Positions 54,656-63,669 of a stretch of DNA of 64,000 nt are shown in pieces. Origin of the DNA: Telluria mixta (GTDB lineage: Bacteria > Pseudomonadota > Gammaproteobacteria > Burkholderiales > Burkholderiaceae_D); contig NZ_CP119520.1 of the NCBI RefSeq assembly GCF_029223865.1, positions 3,782,001-3,846,000 of the forward strand, given 5' to 3'. The translations under genes and the position numbers were made by a program. The notes beneath the pieces were generated by a model. That model worked only from the letters and a program-made list of their open reading frames with translations, did not search any database and was not told where the DNA came from. Position 1 is the first letter of the stretch. The number at the start of each line of letters is the position of its first letter.

Positions 54656-57133
54656 TCAGAATTTCAGGTCGAGGCGCACGCTGTAGAAGCGGAACACGTC
54701 GCGCGGCGGCACCCAGCTGTTGACCGTGATGGCGGGCGAGGCCGACGTCGGGCCGGCGCGGTACGACGGGCCGCTGGCGTTGGCGTTGCCGATGTAGAAG
54801 CGGTCGAACAGGTTGTTGATGCGGAAGGACAGGCGCCACATGTCGTTGTTCTGGCGCAGGCCGAAACCCAGGTCCGTGATCGAGTACCCGTTGTTCACCG
54901 AGCGCGGGTCGTTGTTGATGTTGGTCTGGTATTCGCTCTGGTAACGCACGTTCGCGTTTACGAAGGCCCCATACGGGCGTTCCGCGAAGCGGTAGTCGTA
55001 GTTCGTACCGATGTTGACCTTGTTCTTCGGCGTGCCCGGGAAGATCCCGCCCGACAGGTTCTGCACGCCCGTCGTCGAGCCGGCGCGGATTGGGAAACAG
55101 GCGCGGTTCCAGCCGCCCAGCGAACCGCCTTCGCCCAGGCCCGTCGTGCCGATGGCGGGGTTCGTGTTGTCCTGGTAGCACGGGCCGTTCTTCCAGTCGA
55201 CGATTTCCGGACGCGTGTACGCGTACGACACGTTCATCGACCAGTTCGACGTCAGCAGGAAGTGCGAATCGATTTCGAAGCCGCGCGTGCGGATCTTCGG
55301 GATCGAGTTCAGTTGCGTGTAGATCGTCGGGTCGTTCGGCAGCACGAACGACGTGTTCTGCTGGTAGTTCTTGAAGTCCGTCTTGTAGATCGTGGCCGCG
55401 AGCGACATGCGGTTGCGGAACAGGTTCGCCTTGGTCCCGAGCTCGATACTGCGGCTCGTCTCCGGCGCCACCGGGAACGCGGCCGCCGCTTTCAGGCCGC
55501 TCGTCACGTCGTACGCGAGGCCCTTGTAGCCCGTCGCTGTCATCGCATAGACCATCCAGTCGCTGTTGATCTGCTTCTGGATCGACAGCTTGCCCGTCGT
55601 CGCCCAGTCGCGGTTGCCGCTGCTGGAAAACTGGTCCTGGCCGACGGGACCCGGCACGAACGTCGAGCGGTCCAGCTGGTCGGTGTAGAAGTTGCGGATG
55701 TAGTTGAAGCCCGACGTCTCCACGTTGCGGCGGATGCCCGCGACCAGCGTGTAGGTCGGGTACAGGTCCCACGTGGCCTGGCCGAACACGGCGCGGTTCA
55801 CGTTGTAGATGTCGGTGTAGTAGTTCGTGGGGCTCGACGGCGAGCTGGCCGTGCAGACGCTCGGGCGCACGCAGAAGCCGCGGATGAAGTGGCGGTCGAT
55901 CTCGTTCTGCGCCCACCACAGGCCGGCCACGTAGCGCAGCTTGCCGATGTCGGGTGACACGTAACGGAATTCCTGCGTCTTCGAACGGATGTCGTACGTG
56001 CCGAACTGCGCGTTTCCGACGCTGAACCTGGTCTCGCCCGGTCTGGCGATCGTGGGGACGTCGACGAAGTCCTGGTCGCGGTAATCGTTTGCCTTGTAAT
56101 GCTCGTACGAGGAGATCGACATCAGCGTGCCGTCGTTCGGCAGCACGTACGAGAACTTCAGGCCCGTACCGAACGTGGTCGAGTTGATCCCGGTGGGGAA
56201 GTCGCGCCGCACGTTGCGGTTGTTGGGATCGTACGGATTGATGCCCGCCAGCGTGAGCGACGCGGGCAGTTGCGGATTGCCGTTCATGTACGCGGTCGCG
56301 AGGTCGGCCGGTCCGGCCGTGCGATAGAAGCCGTTCACCGCCGTCACGCCGCGGCTGTTTTCCTGCGCGTTGTAGTGCGGCGTGAAGTCGATCTCCAGGT
56401 CCTTGATCGGGTTCCACTGGAACTTCGTCATGATCGTCTTGCCGCCCGACCCGTTGACCTTCTGGCCGTTCGTCAGGTTCGTGAAGTTACCGGGCATGTC
56501 GCTCTTGTTGACGGCGATACGCATGCCGAAGTCGTCGCGCAGCTTGCCGCCGACCGATGCGCCGACGCGCCACTCGTGGTCGTTCGTATAGTAGGCGTTG
56601 GCGCGGTAGACGATCGGACCGCTGATGGGTTTCGTCACGATGTTGATGGCGCCGGCCACGGCGGACTTGCCGAACAGCGTCGATTGCGGACCTTTCAGCA
56701 CCTCGACGCGGGCCACGTCGGCCAGGTCGCGGAAGGCCTGGAACTGGCTGGCGATCGGGATATCGTCGATGATGACGGAGACGTCGGACTCCACGCCGAT
56801 GCCGACGGAGACGGTACCGATGCCCCGCATGAAGATGGCGTTGTTGGCGGCCGTCGTGCCCGACGACAGCGTCAGCGACGGCGTCAGGTTGATGACGTCC
56901 TCGATCTCGCGCACGTTGTTACGCTGGATCTCCGCTTCGGACAGCACGGAGATCGACTCCGGCACGTTTTCCAGCCGCTCCACGCGCTTGTTGGCGGTGA
57001 CCAGCACGGTCTGCAACTGGTTTGGGTTCTCTTGCGCCTGCGCCGGTGCCGCCCAGTGGGCGACGGCCAGTGCAACGACAGCCGCCACGGGCTTGACCGC
57101 GATCCGCGCGCCCGGTGTTCTCTGCTTGCTCAC
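54656..57133 (-). CDS. TonB-dependent outer-membrane receptor
   Basis: 825 residues. Signal peptide about 1-33 (ending AQAQ), TonB-box-like LQTVLVTANKR, plug domain with NVPESISVLSEAEIQ, EVLKGPQSTLFGKSAVAGAINIVTKP (about 140-165), then a 22-strand barrel ending in Phe (SVRLDLKF). Start GTG 57133 with AAGGAGA. It follows the GH88 gene by 18 bases in one operon, so it is the probable uptake receptor for polyuronate oligomers. The NIVTKPISG type is shared with SusC-unrelated TonB receptors of Proteobacteria. Confidence 0.93.
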   Translation of the reverse strand: MSKQRTPGARIAVKPVAAVVALAVAHWAAPAQAQENPNQLQTVLVTANKRVERLENVPESISVLSEAEIQRNNVREIEDVINLTPSLTLSSGTTAANNAIFMRGIGTVSVGIGVESDVSVIIDDIPIASQFQAFRDLADVARVEVLKGPQSTLFGKSAVAGAINIVTKPISGPIVYRANAYYTNDHEWRVGASVGGKLRDDFGMRIAVNKSDMPGNFTNLTNGQKVNGSGGKTIMTKFQWNPIKDLEIDFTPHYNAQENSRGVTAVNGFYRTAGPADLATAYMNGNPQLPASLTLAGINPYDPNNRNVRRDFPTGINSTTFGTGLKFSYVLPNDGTLMSISSYEHYKANDYRDQDFVDVPTIARPGETRFSVGNAQFGTYDIRSKTQEFRYVSPDIGKLRYVAGLWWAQNEIDRHFIRGFCVRPSVCTASSPSSPTNYYTDIYNVNRAVFGQATWDLYPTYTLVAGIRRNVETSGFNYIRNFYTDQLDRSTFVPGPVGQDQFSSSGNRDWATTGKLSIQKQINSDWMVYAMTATGYKGLAYDVTSGLKAAAAFPVAPETSRSIELGTKANLFRNRMSLAATIYKTDFKNYQQNTSFVLPNDPTIYTQLNSIPKIRTRGFEIDSHFLLTSNWSMNVSYAYTRPEIVDWKNGPCYQDNTNPAIGTTGLGEGGSLGGWNRACFPIRAGSTTGVQNLSGGIFPGTPKNKVNIGTNYDYRFAERPYGAFVNANVRYQSEYQTNINNDPRSVNNGYSITDLGFGLRQNNDMWRLSFRINNLFDRFYIGNANASGPSYRAGPTSASPAITVNSWVPPRDVFRFYSVRLDLKF

Positions 57134-57151
57134 AACGTCTCCTTTGTTTTT

Positions 57152-58372
57152 CTAATGAAAACTGCCAGTCCCGCTGCGCGCCGCCTTCATGCGCAGCAGC
57201 GCCTCCAGAAAGTAGTAGTCCGCGTAATTCAGCGGCACATCGATTTCCGATTTGGCCGGCTTGTGGCCGGTCGCATGCTTGAGGAGGAAGCCGTCGTTCT
57301 CGCCGGGCGCCGCGAGGTACGCACTGGACGACAGGCTGCGCAGCGTCTGTTCGGCGAAGTCGCGGTAGCGCGCGGCCGTCTCGCGGTCGGAGAACGTCGC
57401 CAGTTCCAGCAGGGCGGAGGCGGCGATGGCGGCGGCGGACGCGTCGCGCGGGGCGTCGGGAATGGCCGGGTCGTCGAAGTCCCAATAGGGCACTTTGTCG
57501 GCCGGCAGGCGTGGATGGGTCGTGTAGAAGCGGGCGATTTTATGGGCCTGCCGAAGGTATTCGTCGCGATGCGTTTCGCGGTACATCATCGTGTAGCCGT
57601 ACAGGCCCCACGCCTGCCCGCGTGCCCATGCGGAGCCGTCCGCGTAACCCTGTACGGTGACGCGTGCACGCACGGCGCCCGTCTTCGGGTCGTAGTCGAC
57701 AAGGTGGAAGCTCGATCCGTCGGGGCGGAAGTGGTTCTTCAGTGCCGTGTCGGCATGGGCGATGGCGATCTCGCGGTAGCGCGGCTCATTGGCAGCGCGC
57801 GCGGCCCACATGAGCAGTTCCAGGTTCATCATGTTGTCGATGATGACCGGGAAGGCCCACGTCGTATTCGGCCACAGGTCCCACGACTGGATGCTGCCGA
57901 CGTTCGGATTGAAGCGCGTGATGAGCGTCGTCGCGCCGGCAAGCAGGGCGTCGCGGTAGGCTACGCGGGTGGCAGCGTCGTCGACGAGGCGCAGGCCGTT
58001 GCCGTAGCCGGCGCCCAGCATGAAGCCGAGATCGTGCTGGGACTTGTCGAACTTCGCGGGCGCCGTCAGTGCGGTGTAGCGCAGCGCGGCCGTTTTCCAG
58101 GACGCGTCGCCGGTGGCTTCGAACAGGTACCACAGCGAGCCGGGAAAGAAGCCGGCGGTCCAGTCGCCCGGCCCGACCATTTTCAGTTCACCGCGCTCCA
58201 CGGTGCGAGGGAAGCCCGGCTTGCCCGCCGCCTTGTCCAGCAGGACGCGGTACTGCGCGCTGGCGACCTTGAAGTCCTTCGCGATGACGGCGCCGATCGG
58301 TTCCGCGGCCGTTGCGGCCGACGCGCCGCAGGCCGCCAGCAGGATTCCGCAGATAATCGTTTTCGCAGTCAT
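57152..58372 (-). CDS. GH88 unsaturated glucuronyl hydrolase, exported
   Basis: 406 residues. Signal peptide MTAKTIICGILLAACGASAATA. (alpha/alpha)6 barrel with GPGDWTAGFFPGSLWYLFEATGD and HDLGFMLGAGYGNGLRL (catalytic Asp), VIIDNMMNLELLMWAA (second Asp) and ARGQAWGLYGYTMMYRET, the marker motifs of GH88 as in Bacillus UGL. Hydrolyses unsaturated glucuronyl oligosaccharides by hydration of the double bond. ATG 58372 has AAGGAGA; an ATG at 58408 is rejected because it lies in the promoter -10. Confidence 0.93.
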   Translation of the reverse strand: MTAKTIICGILLAACGASAATAAEPIGAVIAKDFKVASAQYRVLLDKAAGKPGFPRTVERGELKMVGPGDWTAGFFPGSLWYLFEATGDASWKTAALRYTALTAPAKFDKSQHDLGFMLGAGYGNGLRLVDDAATRVAYRDALLAGATTLITRFNPNVGSIQSWDLWPNTTWAFPVIIDNMMNLELLMWAARAANEPRYREIAIAHADTALKNHFRPDGSSFHLVDYDPKTGAVRARVTVQGYADGSAWARGQAWGLYGYTMMYRETHRDEYLRQAHKIARFYTTHPRLPADKVPYWDFDDPAIPDAPRDASAAAIAASALLELATFSDRETAARYRDFAEQTLRSLSSSAYLAAPGENDGFLLKHATGHKPAKSEIDVPLNYADYYFLEALLRMKAARSGTGSFH

Positions 58373-58408
58373 GGAACCCGTCTCCTTGTTGGTCTGATTA
58401 TTGAGCAA

Positions 58409-58459
58409 ATCGTAATCAGAACAGGAAGCGGTGTCAACAAAAATAGGAAAACGCTTAAC
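58409..58459 (-). promoter_or_regulatory. GH88-TonB operon promoter with LacI-type operator O6
   Basis: Minus-strand TTGACA (58432-58437), 17-base spacer, TACGAT (58409-58414). The operator GGAAAACGCTTAAC lies at 58446-58459, just upstream of the -35. A further AAAACGTTTT palindrome is at 58505-58514. Confidence 0.8.
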
Positions 58460-58504
58460 TAGGCGTTTTCAGGGCGTGGCGACGTGTTGACGGGAGTCGG
58501 AGCG

Positions 58505-58514
58505 AAAACGTTTT
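58505..58514. promoter_or_regulatory. LacI-type half-operator O7
   Basis: AAAACGTTTT, 10-base perfect palindrome about 45 bases from O6; could allow DNA looping between two repressor dimers. Confidence 0.45.
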
Positions 58515-58527
58515 GCCGGCCGGATGG

Positions 58528-58818
58528 CTAGAACGGCGGCGGCTCGTCCGGCGGGTCCGGCGGCACGTCGAGGTCAATTGTCGTGCGCGCGAGGTGCGTC
58601 AGGTCCGCACCGTCGACGAGGGCCTGTGCCTGGAACGCGGCATGCGCGCGCACGCCATTCCTTTGCACAGACATGAGCAGGATGGGCAGGGTGGGGAAGT
58701 AAGGACGCAGGCGTTCCAGCAGAACGTCGCCGACGCCGGGCGCGACCCAGGCCGGCGGCGGAAAGGCCAGCGCCACGCGCACGCCTTTCAGCTCGGCGAG
58801 GGCGACCTCGAGCTTCAT
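58528..58818 (-). CDS. hypothetical 96-residue protein coupled to the S24 repressor
   Basis: Starts at ATG 58818, overlapping the repressor stop by four bases (ATGA), so it is translated with it. Seen: alternating hydrophobic strands (VALAELKGVRVALAFPPP, YFPTLPILLMSVQ) in the middle and a proline/acid-rich tail (DLDVPPDPPDEPPPF). No domain is recognised. Conserved coupling to a CI-like repressor suggests a regulatory partner or antirepressor; that is a guess. Confidence 0.7.
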   Translation of the reverse strand: MKLEVALAELKGVRVALAFPPPAWVAPGVGDVLLERLRPYFPTLPILLMSVQRNGVRAHAAFQAQALVDGADLTHLARTTIDLDVPPDPPDEPPPF

Positions 58819-59525
58819 ATCCGGTCGCTTTCCTTGCGGACGACGCGGCCGATGACGATGCACGCATTGCCCTGGCAGAGTTTGCGGTGGTATTTGCGCT
58901 GGTCCGGATTGTCCGACATCAGCCACCATTTGCCGGCGTCGCGCGTCAGCCGCTTCACGACGGCTTCGCCCTCGTAGTTGAAGGCGTACACGGCGCCGTC
59001 CACGAGCTTCGTGTCGAGCGTGTTGATGATGACGATGTCGCCCGCGTACAGCGCCGGTTCCATGCTCTCGCCCTTGACGAGGATGGCCATCAGGTGGTCG
59101 GGATGGTAGTTGTGCCGTTCGATCCACGTGCGGCGCATGCCGAGCGTGCCGCCGTCGCGGCGTTCCGGCTCCGTCTGGAAGCCCGTGATCCCGGCCGACA
59201 GCCGCAGCTTGACCATGCGGATCTGGACGAATTCCGCGTCGTCGTTATCGGCCGGGCGCACCGGCATGCCGTCCTTCAGGCCGTGGAAGGGCGCCTGGCG
59301 CGCGTCGCCTTCGCCGGTCATCAGCCAGATGTGCGAGAACCCGAGTTCGCGCTCGATGTTCAGCGCGTAGCGGATGTCCATCGACTTGATTTTTCCGGTC
59401 AGCCACTGGTTCACCACGCTCTTCGAGGCGCCCGAGGCCTTGACGAGGCCGGTCTGGCCACGCTCGCCTTCGAGGTGGGGCGTGGTGCGATAGATGTGGT
59501 CGAGGCGGTCGGATAAGAGGTTCAT
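58815..59525 (-). CDS. CI/LexA-like repressor with S24 autoprotease domain
   Basis: 236 residues. N-terminal HTH (GLVKASGASKSVVNQWLTGK, about 26-45) and a C-terminal peptidase S24 domain with an Ala111-Gly112 cleavage site (RLSAGITGF), nucleophile Ser154 (KGESMEP) and Lys191 (EAVVKRL). Family behaviour: represses its own and neighbouring promoters and self-cleaves when RecA is activated by DNA damage. No lysis, head or tail genes flank it, so it is either a remnant or a domesticated phage switch. Two direct repeats in the divergent gap look like its operators. Confidence 0.9.
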   Translation of the reverse strand: MNLLSDRLDHIYRTTPHLEGERGQTGLVKASGASKSVVNQWLTGKIKSMDIRYALNIERELGFSHIWLMTGEGDARQAPFHGLKDGMPVRPADNDDAEFVQIRMVKLRLSAGITGFQTEPERRDGGTLGMRRTWIERHNYHPDHLMAILVKGESMEPALYAGDIVIINTLDTKLVDGAVYAFNYEGEAVVKRLTRDAGKWWLMSDNPDQRKYHRKLCQGNACIVIGRVVRKESDRI

Positions 59526-59545
59526 TTCAGGGCCTGCACTCAGTT

Positions 59546-59590
59546 GAGTTTAGTGTTCTTGACGTTGATCAGTTTAGAGTTCTATACTGG
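59546..59590 (+). promoter_or_regulatory. divergent control region: promoter and repressor-like repeats
   Basis: GAGTTTAGTGTTCT (59546-59559) and CAGTTTAGAGTTCT (59570-59583) are direct repeats 24 bases apart. TTGACG (59559-59564), 18-base spacer, TATACT (59583-59588) makes a plus-strand promoter that the second repeat overlaps. A further TAGAGT/ACTCTA pair flanks the -10. Confidence 0.65.
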
Positions 59591-59651
59591 ACTCTACTCG
59601 ACTTGCCGGGGTTTGTGAAGGGAGGCGAGCTATCGATGGGGGAGAACAGTG

Positions 59652-59861
59652 ATGAACAGACCAAGTATTTTCGGCGTGGCCAGCTATGTCGCGGGCATGG
59701 CGTCGATCGGCGCGTCGTTGACCATGGCGGACGTCGGCGCGGCGGTCGGTATTGCGACCGCCGTCCTGACCTGCCTGACCAATACCCTGTATACCTGGCG
59801 CCGCGACCGGCGCGAGCAGCGCGAGTGCGAGGCGCGATTGGCGCAGTTGGAGCGGCACTAG
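59652..59861 (+). CDS. small membrane protein, HP1-type holin-like
   Basis: 69 residues. ATG 59652 has GGAG nearby (the GTG at 59649 is an alternative). One or two hydrophobic segments (VASYVAGMASIGASLTMADVG, GIATAVLTCLTN), then a basic, highly charged tail (YTWRRDRREQRECEARLAQL), as in small phage holins. Divergent from the S24 repressor, so a phage-derived lysis or membrane switch is plausible. Confidence 0.6.
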   Translation: MNRPSIFGVASYVAGMASIGASLTMADVGAAVGIATAVLTCLTNTLYTWRRDRREQRECEARLAQLERH

Positions 59862-59872
59862 ACGTGAACGCG

Positions 59873-59896
59873 TCACTTTGATCCAGGTCAAAGTGA
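59873..59896. promoter_or_regulatory. FNR/CRP-type palindrome upstream of the FtsH paralogue
   Basis: Arms TCACTTTGA and TCAAAGTGA around TCCAGG; the core TTGATCCAGGTCAA (59878-59891) matches TTGAT-N4-ATCAA in nine of ten positions. Centre about 84 bases before the ftsH start. Confidence 0.7.
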
Positions 59897-59968
59897 TGTG
59901 GGCGTGATCTGTCAGACAGTGGGGCGAGAGGTGTAGGCGCTGAATGAGCTCAGGCGCAGGGAGGCGGC

Positions 59969-61939
59969 GTGAACGATATGTCCGATACGAAGGGGACTCC
60001 AACCGGGCCCGGCGCGGACGGCGGCGGCAGCCCGACGCTCCGTCCCATGCTGTGGTACTGGCTGTTCGCCATCGTCCTGTTCATGCTGTTCCAGTCGGTG
60101 ACGGACGTGATCACGTCGTCGCCGCTGGCGTACAGCGAGTTCAAGGAGCTCCTGCACGGCGGCAAGGTCAACGAGGTCACGCTGGCGGAGACGAGCGTGT
60201 CCGGCACGCTCAAGTCCGGCGGCCTCGACGCCATCCTGCCCCGCAACCGCGCCGAGTCCGTCAAGTGCAATGCGGATGGGCTGTGCCCGTTCAACGCCGT
60301 CCGGGTGGCCGATCCGGATCTCGTCAAGGAGCTCGACGCGGCGCACGTGCGCTACTTCGGCCAGCAGCACAGTGAATGGCTGAGTACGCTGCTGTCGTGG
60401 GCGCTGCCGCTGCTCCTGCTGTTCTGGATGTGGGGTGTCATGGCGAAGCGGGGTGGCGTTGCGGCCGGGCTGTTTGATGTGGGCAAGAGCCGGGCCCGGG
60501 TCTACATGCAGAGTAAGACCGGCGTGAGTTTCAACGACGTGGCCGGCATCGACGAGGCGCGCGACGAGTTGATGGAGATCGTCGAGTTTCTCAAGAATCC
60601 GCAGCGCTACCGGCGGCTCGGCGGGCGCATTCCGAAAGGGGTGCTGATCGTCGGGCCGCCCGGCACCGGCAAGACCCTGCTTGCCCGGGCCGTGGCCGGG
60701 GAGGCCGGGGTGCCGTTCTTTTCGATTAGCGGCTCGGAATTCGTCGAGATGTTCGTCGGCGTGGGCGCTGCCCGCGTGCGCGACATGTTCGTGCAGGCGC
60801 AGAAGGTGGCGCCCTGCATCATTTTCATCGACGAGCTCGATGCGCTGGGCCGGGCGCGCGGCGTGGCCGGCGTCGTCGGCGGCTACAACGAGCAGGAGCA
60901 GACGCTCAACCAGCTGCTCGTCGAGATGGACGGCTTCGACACCAACAAGGGCGTGATCATCCTCGGCGCCACCAACCGTCCGGAGATCCTCGACCCGGCC
61001 CTGCTGCGTCCCGGCCGCTTCGACCGCCACGTCGCGCTCGACCGGCCGGACCTGAAGGGCCGCCAGAAGATCCTCCAGGTGCACGCGCGCGAGGTCAGGC
61101 TGGCGCCGGACGTGGACCTGGCGGCCGTGGCCGCGAAGACGCCCGGTCTTGCGGGTGCCGACCTCGCCAACCTGATCAACGAGGCGGCGCTGCTGGCTGC
61201 GCGGCGCGGCAAGGAGCGGGTCGAGCGTAGCGACCTCGAGGAAGCCGTCGACCGTGTCATCGCGGGCATGGAAAAGCGCTCGCGCCTGATCAATCCGATG
61301 GAAAAGGAAACCGTGGCGTTCCACGAGGCGGGGCATGCGTTGACGGCGGAGTTCCGCGCCCATGCCGATCGCGTGGCCAAGGTGTCGATCATCCCCCGCG
61401 GCATCGCGGCACTCGGCTATACGCAGCAGTTGCCGGCCGAGGACCGCTACCTGCTGAAGAAGAGCGAACTGCTGGACCGGATGGACGTGATGCTCGGCGG
61501 ACGCGTGGCGGAGGAACTCGTGTTCGGCGACCTGTCCACGGGGGCGCAGAACGACTTGCAGATGGCGACAGACCTCGCGCGCCACATGGTCGCGCAGTAC
61601 GGGATGAGCGAGCGCCTCGGACTCGCGACGTTCGAGCAGCCGGCCGCCGCGCCGTATGCGCCGGTCCAGCCGCCGAATACGGCGTACAGCGAACGCACCG
61701 CGCGCCTGATCGATGCGGAGATCGCCCGGCTGTTGGACGAGGCGCATCAGCGCGTCCGGGTCACGCTGCGCGAGCAGCGGCCGCTGCTGGATGCGCTGGC
61801 CCGCCAACTGCTCGACCACGAAACCGTCGAACGCGACGCGCTGCAGGCGCTCGTGCGTGCGCATGCGGTGCGACCCGTCGTCGCACCGTCCGCGCCGCCG
61901 ACCGCGGAACCGGTGGCGGACAAACAGTCCGGACGGTGA
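59969..61939 (+). CDS. ftsH: FtsH-type ATP-dependent zinc metalloprotease (paralogue)
   Basis: 656 residues. TM1 about 29-47, small periplasmic domain (to about 138) that contains two cysteines ([11 protein letters not shown], about 100 and 106), TM2 about 139-158, AAA domain with Walker A GPPGTGKT (229-236), Walker [12 protein letters not shown] and SRH region [15 protein letters not shown], and Zn motif HEAGH (about 452-456). Start GTG 59969 with GGGAGG. Degrades membrane and soluble proteins. It is not in the usual rrmJ-ftsH-folP setting, so it is probably an accessory copy; the upstream FNR/CRP-like box suggests control by oxygen or a related signal. Confidence 0.93.
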   Translation: MNDMSDTKGTPTGPGADGGGSPTLRPMLWYWLFAIVLFMLFQSVTDVITSSPLAYSEFKELLHGGKVNEVTLAETSVSGTLKSGGLDAILPRNRAESVKCNADGLCPFNAVRVADPDLVKELDAAHVRYFGQQHSEWLSTLLSWALPLLLLFWMWGVMAKRGGVAAGLFDVGKSRARVYMQSKTGVSFNDVAGIDEARDELMEIVEFLKNPQRYRRLGGRIPKGVLIVGPPGTGKTLLARAVAGEAGVPFFSISGSEFVEMFVGVGAARVRDMFVQAQKVAPCIIFIDELDALGRARGVAGVVGGYNEQEQTLNQLLVEMDGFDTNKGVIILGATNRPEILDPALLRPGRFDRHVALDRPDLKGRQKILQVHAREVRLAPDVDLAAVAAKTPGLAGADLANLINEAALLAARRGKERVERSDLEEAVDRVIAGMEKRSRLINPMEKETVAFHEAGHALTAEFRAHADRVAKVSIIPRGIAALGYTQQLPAEDRYLLKKSELLDRMDVMLGGRVAEELVFGDLSTGAQNDLQMATDLARHMVAQYGMSERLGLATFEQPAAAPYAPVQPPNTAYSERTARLIDAEIARLLDEAHQRVRVTLREQRPLLDALARQLLDHETVERDALQALVRAHAVRPVVAPSAPPTAEPVADKQSGR

Positions 61940-61988
61940 TCGGCACGATGGCAAGGACAAGCGCAGGCGCAGCATCGCGTGGCCCCGG

Positions 61989-63086
61989 TCAGGTCGGCAC
62001 CGCCGCCGGCGCTGCCTGCGTCGCGCCCAGCAGCTCGCGCACGGCCTCGACGACACGCTGCGGCGCGACGCCGTCCAGGCACGCCTGGTGGCCTTCCGGA
62101 CACGTGCTCCTGTAGCAGAAGCGGCACGGCACATCGTGGAACAGGACGCGGCTGCGCACGTTCCACGGCGTGTGTTGCGGGTTGGTCAGGGCGTACAGGT
62201 CGACGACGGGCGTACCCACGGCCGCGGCCATGTGGGCGGGTCCGGTGTTGTTGGTCACGACGATGGCCGCCAGGCGCAGTGCCGCGCCCAGCTCGCCCAG
62301 CGCAAGCCGTCCCGCGAGCGAGACGGCAGGCACGGCGCTGGCGAACTGGATGCCGTCGACGAGCTCGCATTCCTCCGCGCTGCCCGTGAGCACGAGGGGC
62401 AGTTGCAGTTCCTGCGCCAGCAGGCGCAGCACGTGTGCCCAGTGTCCCGCCGGATAGCGGCGCGAAGCCGCGCTGGCGCCCGGATGCAGCAGGATCCAAG
62501 GCCGGTCCGGGTCGATGCCGGCGGCGGTCAGGCGTGCCCGCGCCGCCGTAAAGTCCGCCGGACGGGGGACGAACGACAGGCCAAGGTCGGCGCTGCGGCA
62601 TCCGACCCGCTGCACGAGGGCCAGCTGGCGCTGGACTTCGTGCCGCACGAGCGTGGCCGGCTCGGGCTCGGGCACCCAGTCGGTCAGCAGGTCGTACGGG
62701 TTTTCGCGGCAGTGCGCCAGCCGCAGCGGGATGCCGGCCAGCTGGCACAGCAGGGCCGCCGGCAGCGCGCTCTGCGTGTAGGTCGTGAAGATCACGGCCG
62801 CGTCGAAGGCGCGTGCGGCGAGCGTGGCGAGCGGGGCCGGAGCGGTGGCCGAAGCGGTGGCCGGCGTGGCGGATTTTGTCCACGGCGCCGACCAGGCGAT
62901 GGCGTCGTCCAGCTCGGGAATGAAGGGCAGGGCGGCGGCGCCGGACGGGGAGCTCAGCAGGGTCAGCGTGCGGCCGGGCACGGCCTGGCGCAGCGCGCGC
63001 ATGGCCGGGGTGCACATCAGCACGTCGCCGAGGGAGTCGAGGCGCACGCACAGGATGCGCCGGGCTTGCAGCCACGTGGCCGTCAT
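61989..63086 (-). CDS. glycosyltransferase family 9 protein (heptosyltransferase-like)
   Basis: 365 residues. Seen: RILCVRLDSLGDVLMCTPAMRALRQ, the GT9 opening; ILLHPGASAASRRYPAGHWAHVLR (donor site) and TNNTGPAHMAAAVGTPVVDLYALT near the end. Family role: adds ADP-heptose to LPS core in the cytoplasm. It contains a cysteine cluster (CRFCYRSTCPEGHQACLDG) in the C-terminal part, found in a subset of GT9. Start ATG 63086 overlaps the phosphatase stop (ATGA). Confidence 0.9.
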   Translation of the reverse strand: MTATWLQARRILCVRLDSLGDVLMCTPAMRALRQAVPGRTLTLLSSPSGAAALPFIPELDDAIAWSAPWTKSATPATASATAPAPLATLAARAFDAAVIFTTYTQSALPAALLCQLAGIPLRLAHCRENPYDLLTDWVPEPEPATLVRHEVQRQLALVQRVGCRSADLGLSFVPRPADFTAARARLTAAGIDPDRPWILLHPGASAASRRYPAGHWAHVLRLLAQELQLPLVLTGSAEECELVDGIQFASAVPAVSLAGRLALGELGAALRLAAIVVTNNTGPAHMAAAVGTPVVDLYALTNPQHTPWNVRSRVLFHDVPCRFCYRSTCPEGHQACLDGVAPQRVVEAVRELLGATQAAPAAVPT

Positions 63087-63646
63087 GGCGTGTCTCCATG
63101 GCTGGCGATCAGCACGGCGGCCGTGTACAGGTCGGGCGCCATGCGCGTCGGCACGCGGCGGGGGCCGAGCCGCCATTCCGTCTCGTTGCCGTTGTCGATG
63201 AGGATGGTGCGGCAGCCGGCCCGGTTGCCGGCCTCCACGTCGTGCAGGATGTCGCCCACCATCCACGATGCGCGCAGGTCGATGCCGTGTTCGTGCGCCG
63301 CCTTCAGCAGCAGGCCGGGCAGCGGTTTGCGGCAATGGCATTCGATCGCCCAGGGCGCGACCGTGCCTTCCGGATGGTGCGGGCAGAAATAAAAGCCGTC
63401 GAGGGCCAGGTGTTCGTGCAGCAGCAGGTCGCGTACGCGGGCGTTCACGGCGTCCATCGCGGCCGCGGCGAAGCGTCCGAATGCGATGCCCGGCTGGTTG
63501 GTGACGACGAACAGCCGGTAGCCCAGCCGCGCCAGCAGGCGCAGCGCGGGGCCGGCGCCGCGGCACAGCGTGATGCACGCGGGCTCGACGTTGTGGGGAA
63601 GGTCGGGCACGAGCGTCCCGTCCTTGTCGAGAAATATGGCTTTCAA
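63083..63646 (-). CDS. gmhB: GmhB-type HAD phosphatase (D-glycero-manno-heptose 1,7-bisphosphate 7-phosphatase)
   Basis: 187 residues if started at TTG 63646. Seen: HAD motif I FLDKDGTLVPD (nucleophile Asp7, acid Asp9), motif II VVTNQPGIAFGRF, the zinc-binding-type CPHHPEG and CHCRKPLPGLL (Cys/His cluster of GmhB), and motif IV MVGDILHDVEAGN. Makes heptose-1-phosphate for ADP-heptose. No convincing ribosome site precedes the start, so a start slightly upstream (CTG/GTG) is possible. Couples to the GT9 gene. Confidence 0.88.
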   Translation of the reverse strand: MKAIFLDKDGTLVPDLPHNVEPACITLCRGAGPALRLLARLGYRLFVVTNQPGIAFGRFAAAAMDAVNARVRDLLLHEHLALDGFYFCPHHPEGTVAPWAIECHCRKPLPGLLLKAAHEHGIDLRASWMVGDILHDVEAGNRAGCRTILIDNGNETEWRLGPRRVPTRMAPDLYTAAVLIASHGDTP

Positions 63647-63669
63647 GGCGCGGCTTTCATAGGGGCTGT

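Noticed and set aside
59574..60002. 142-codon minus-strand frame over the holin-like gene
   Set aside because: No domain or ribosome site; lies in the divergent promoter region and opposite a better small gene.
59912..62134. 740-codon minus-strand open frame opposite ftsH
   Set aside because: Shadow; plus strand has intact AAA and zinc-protease motifs.
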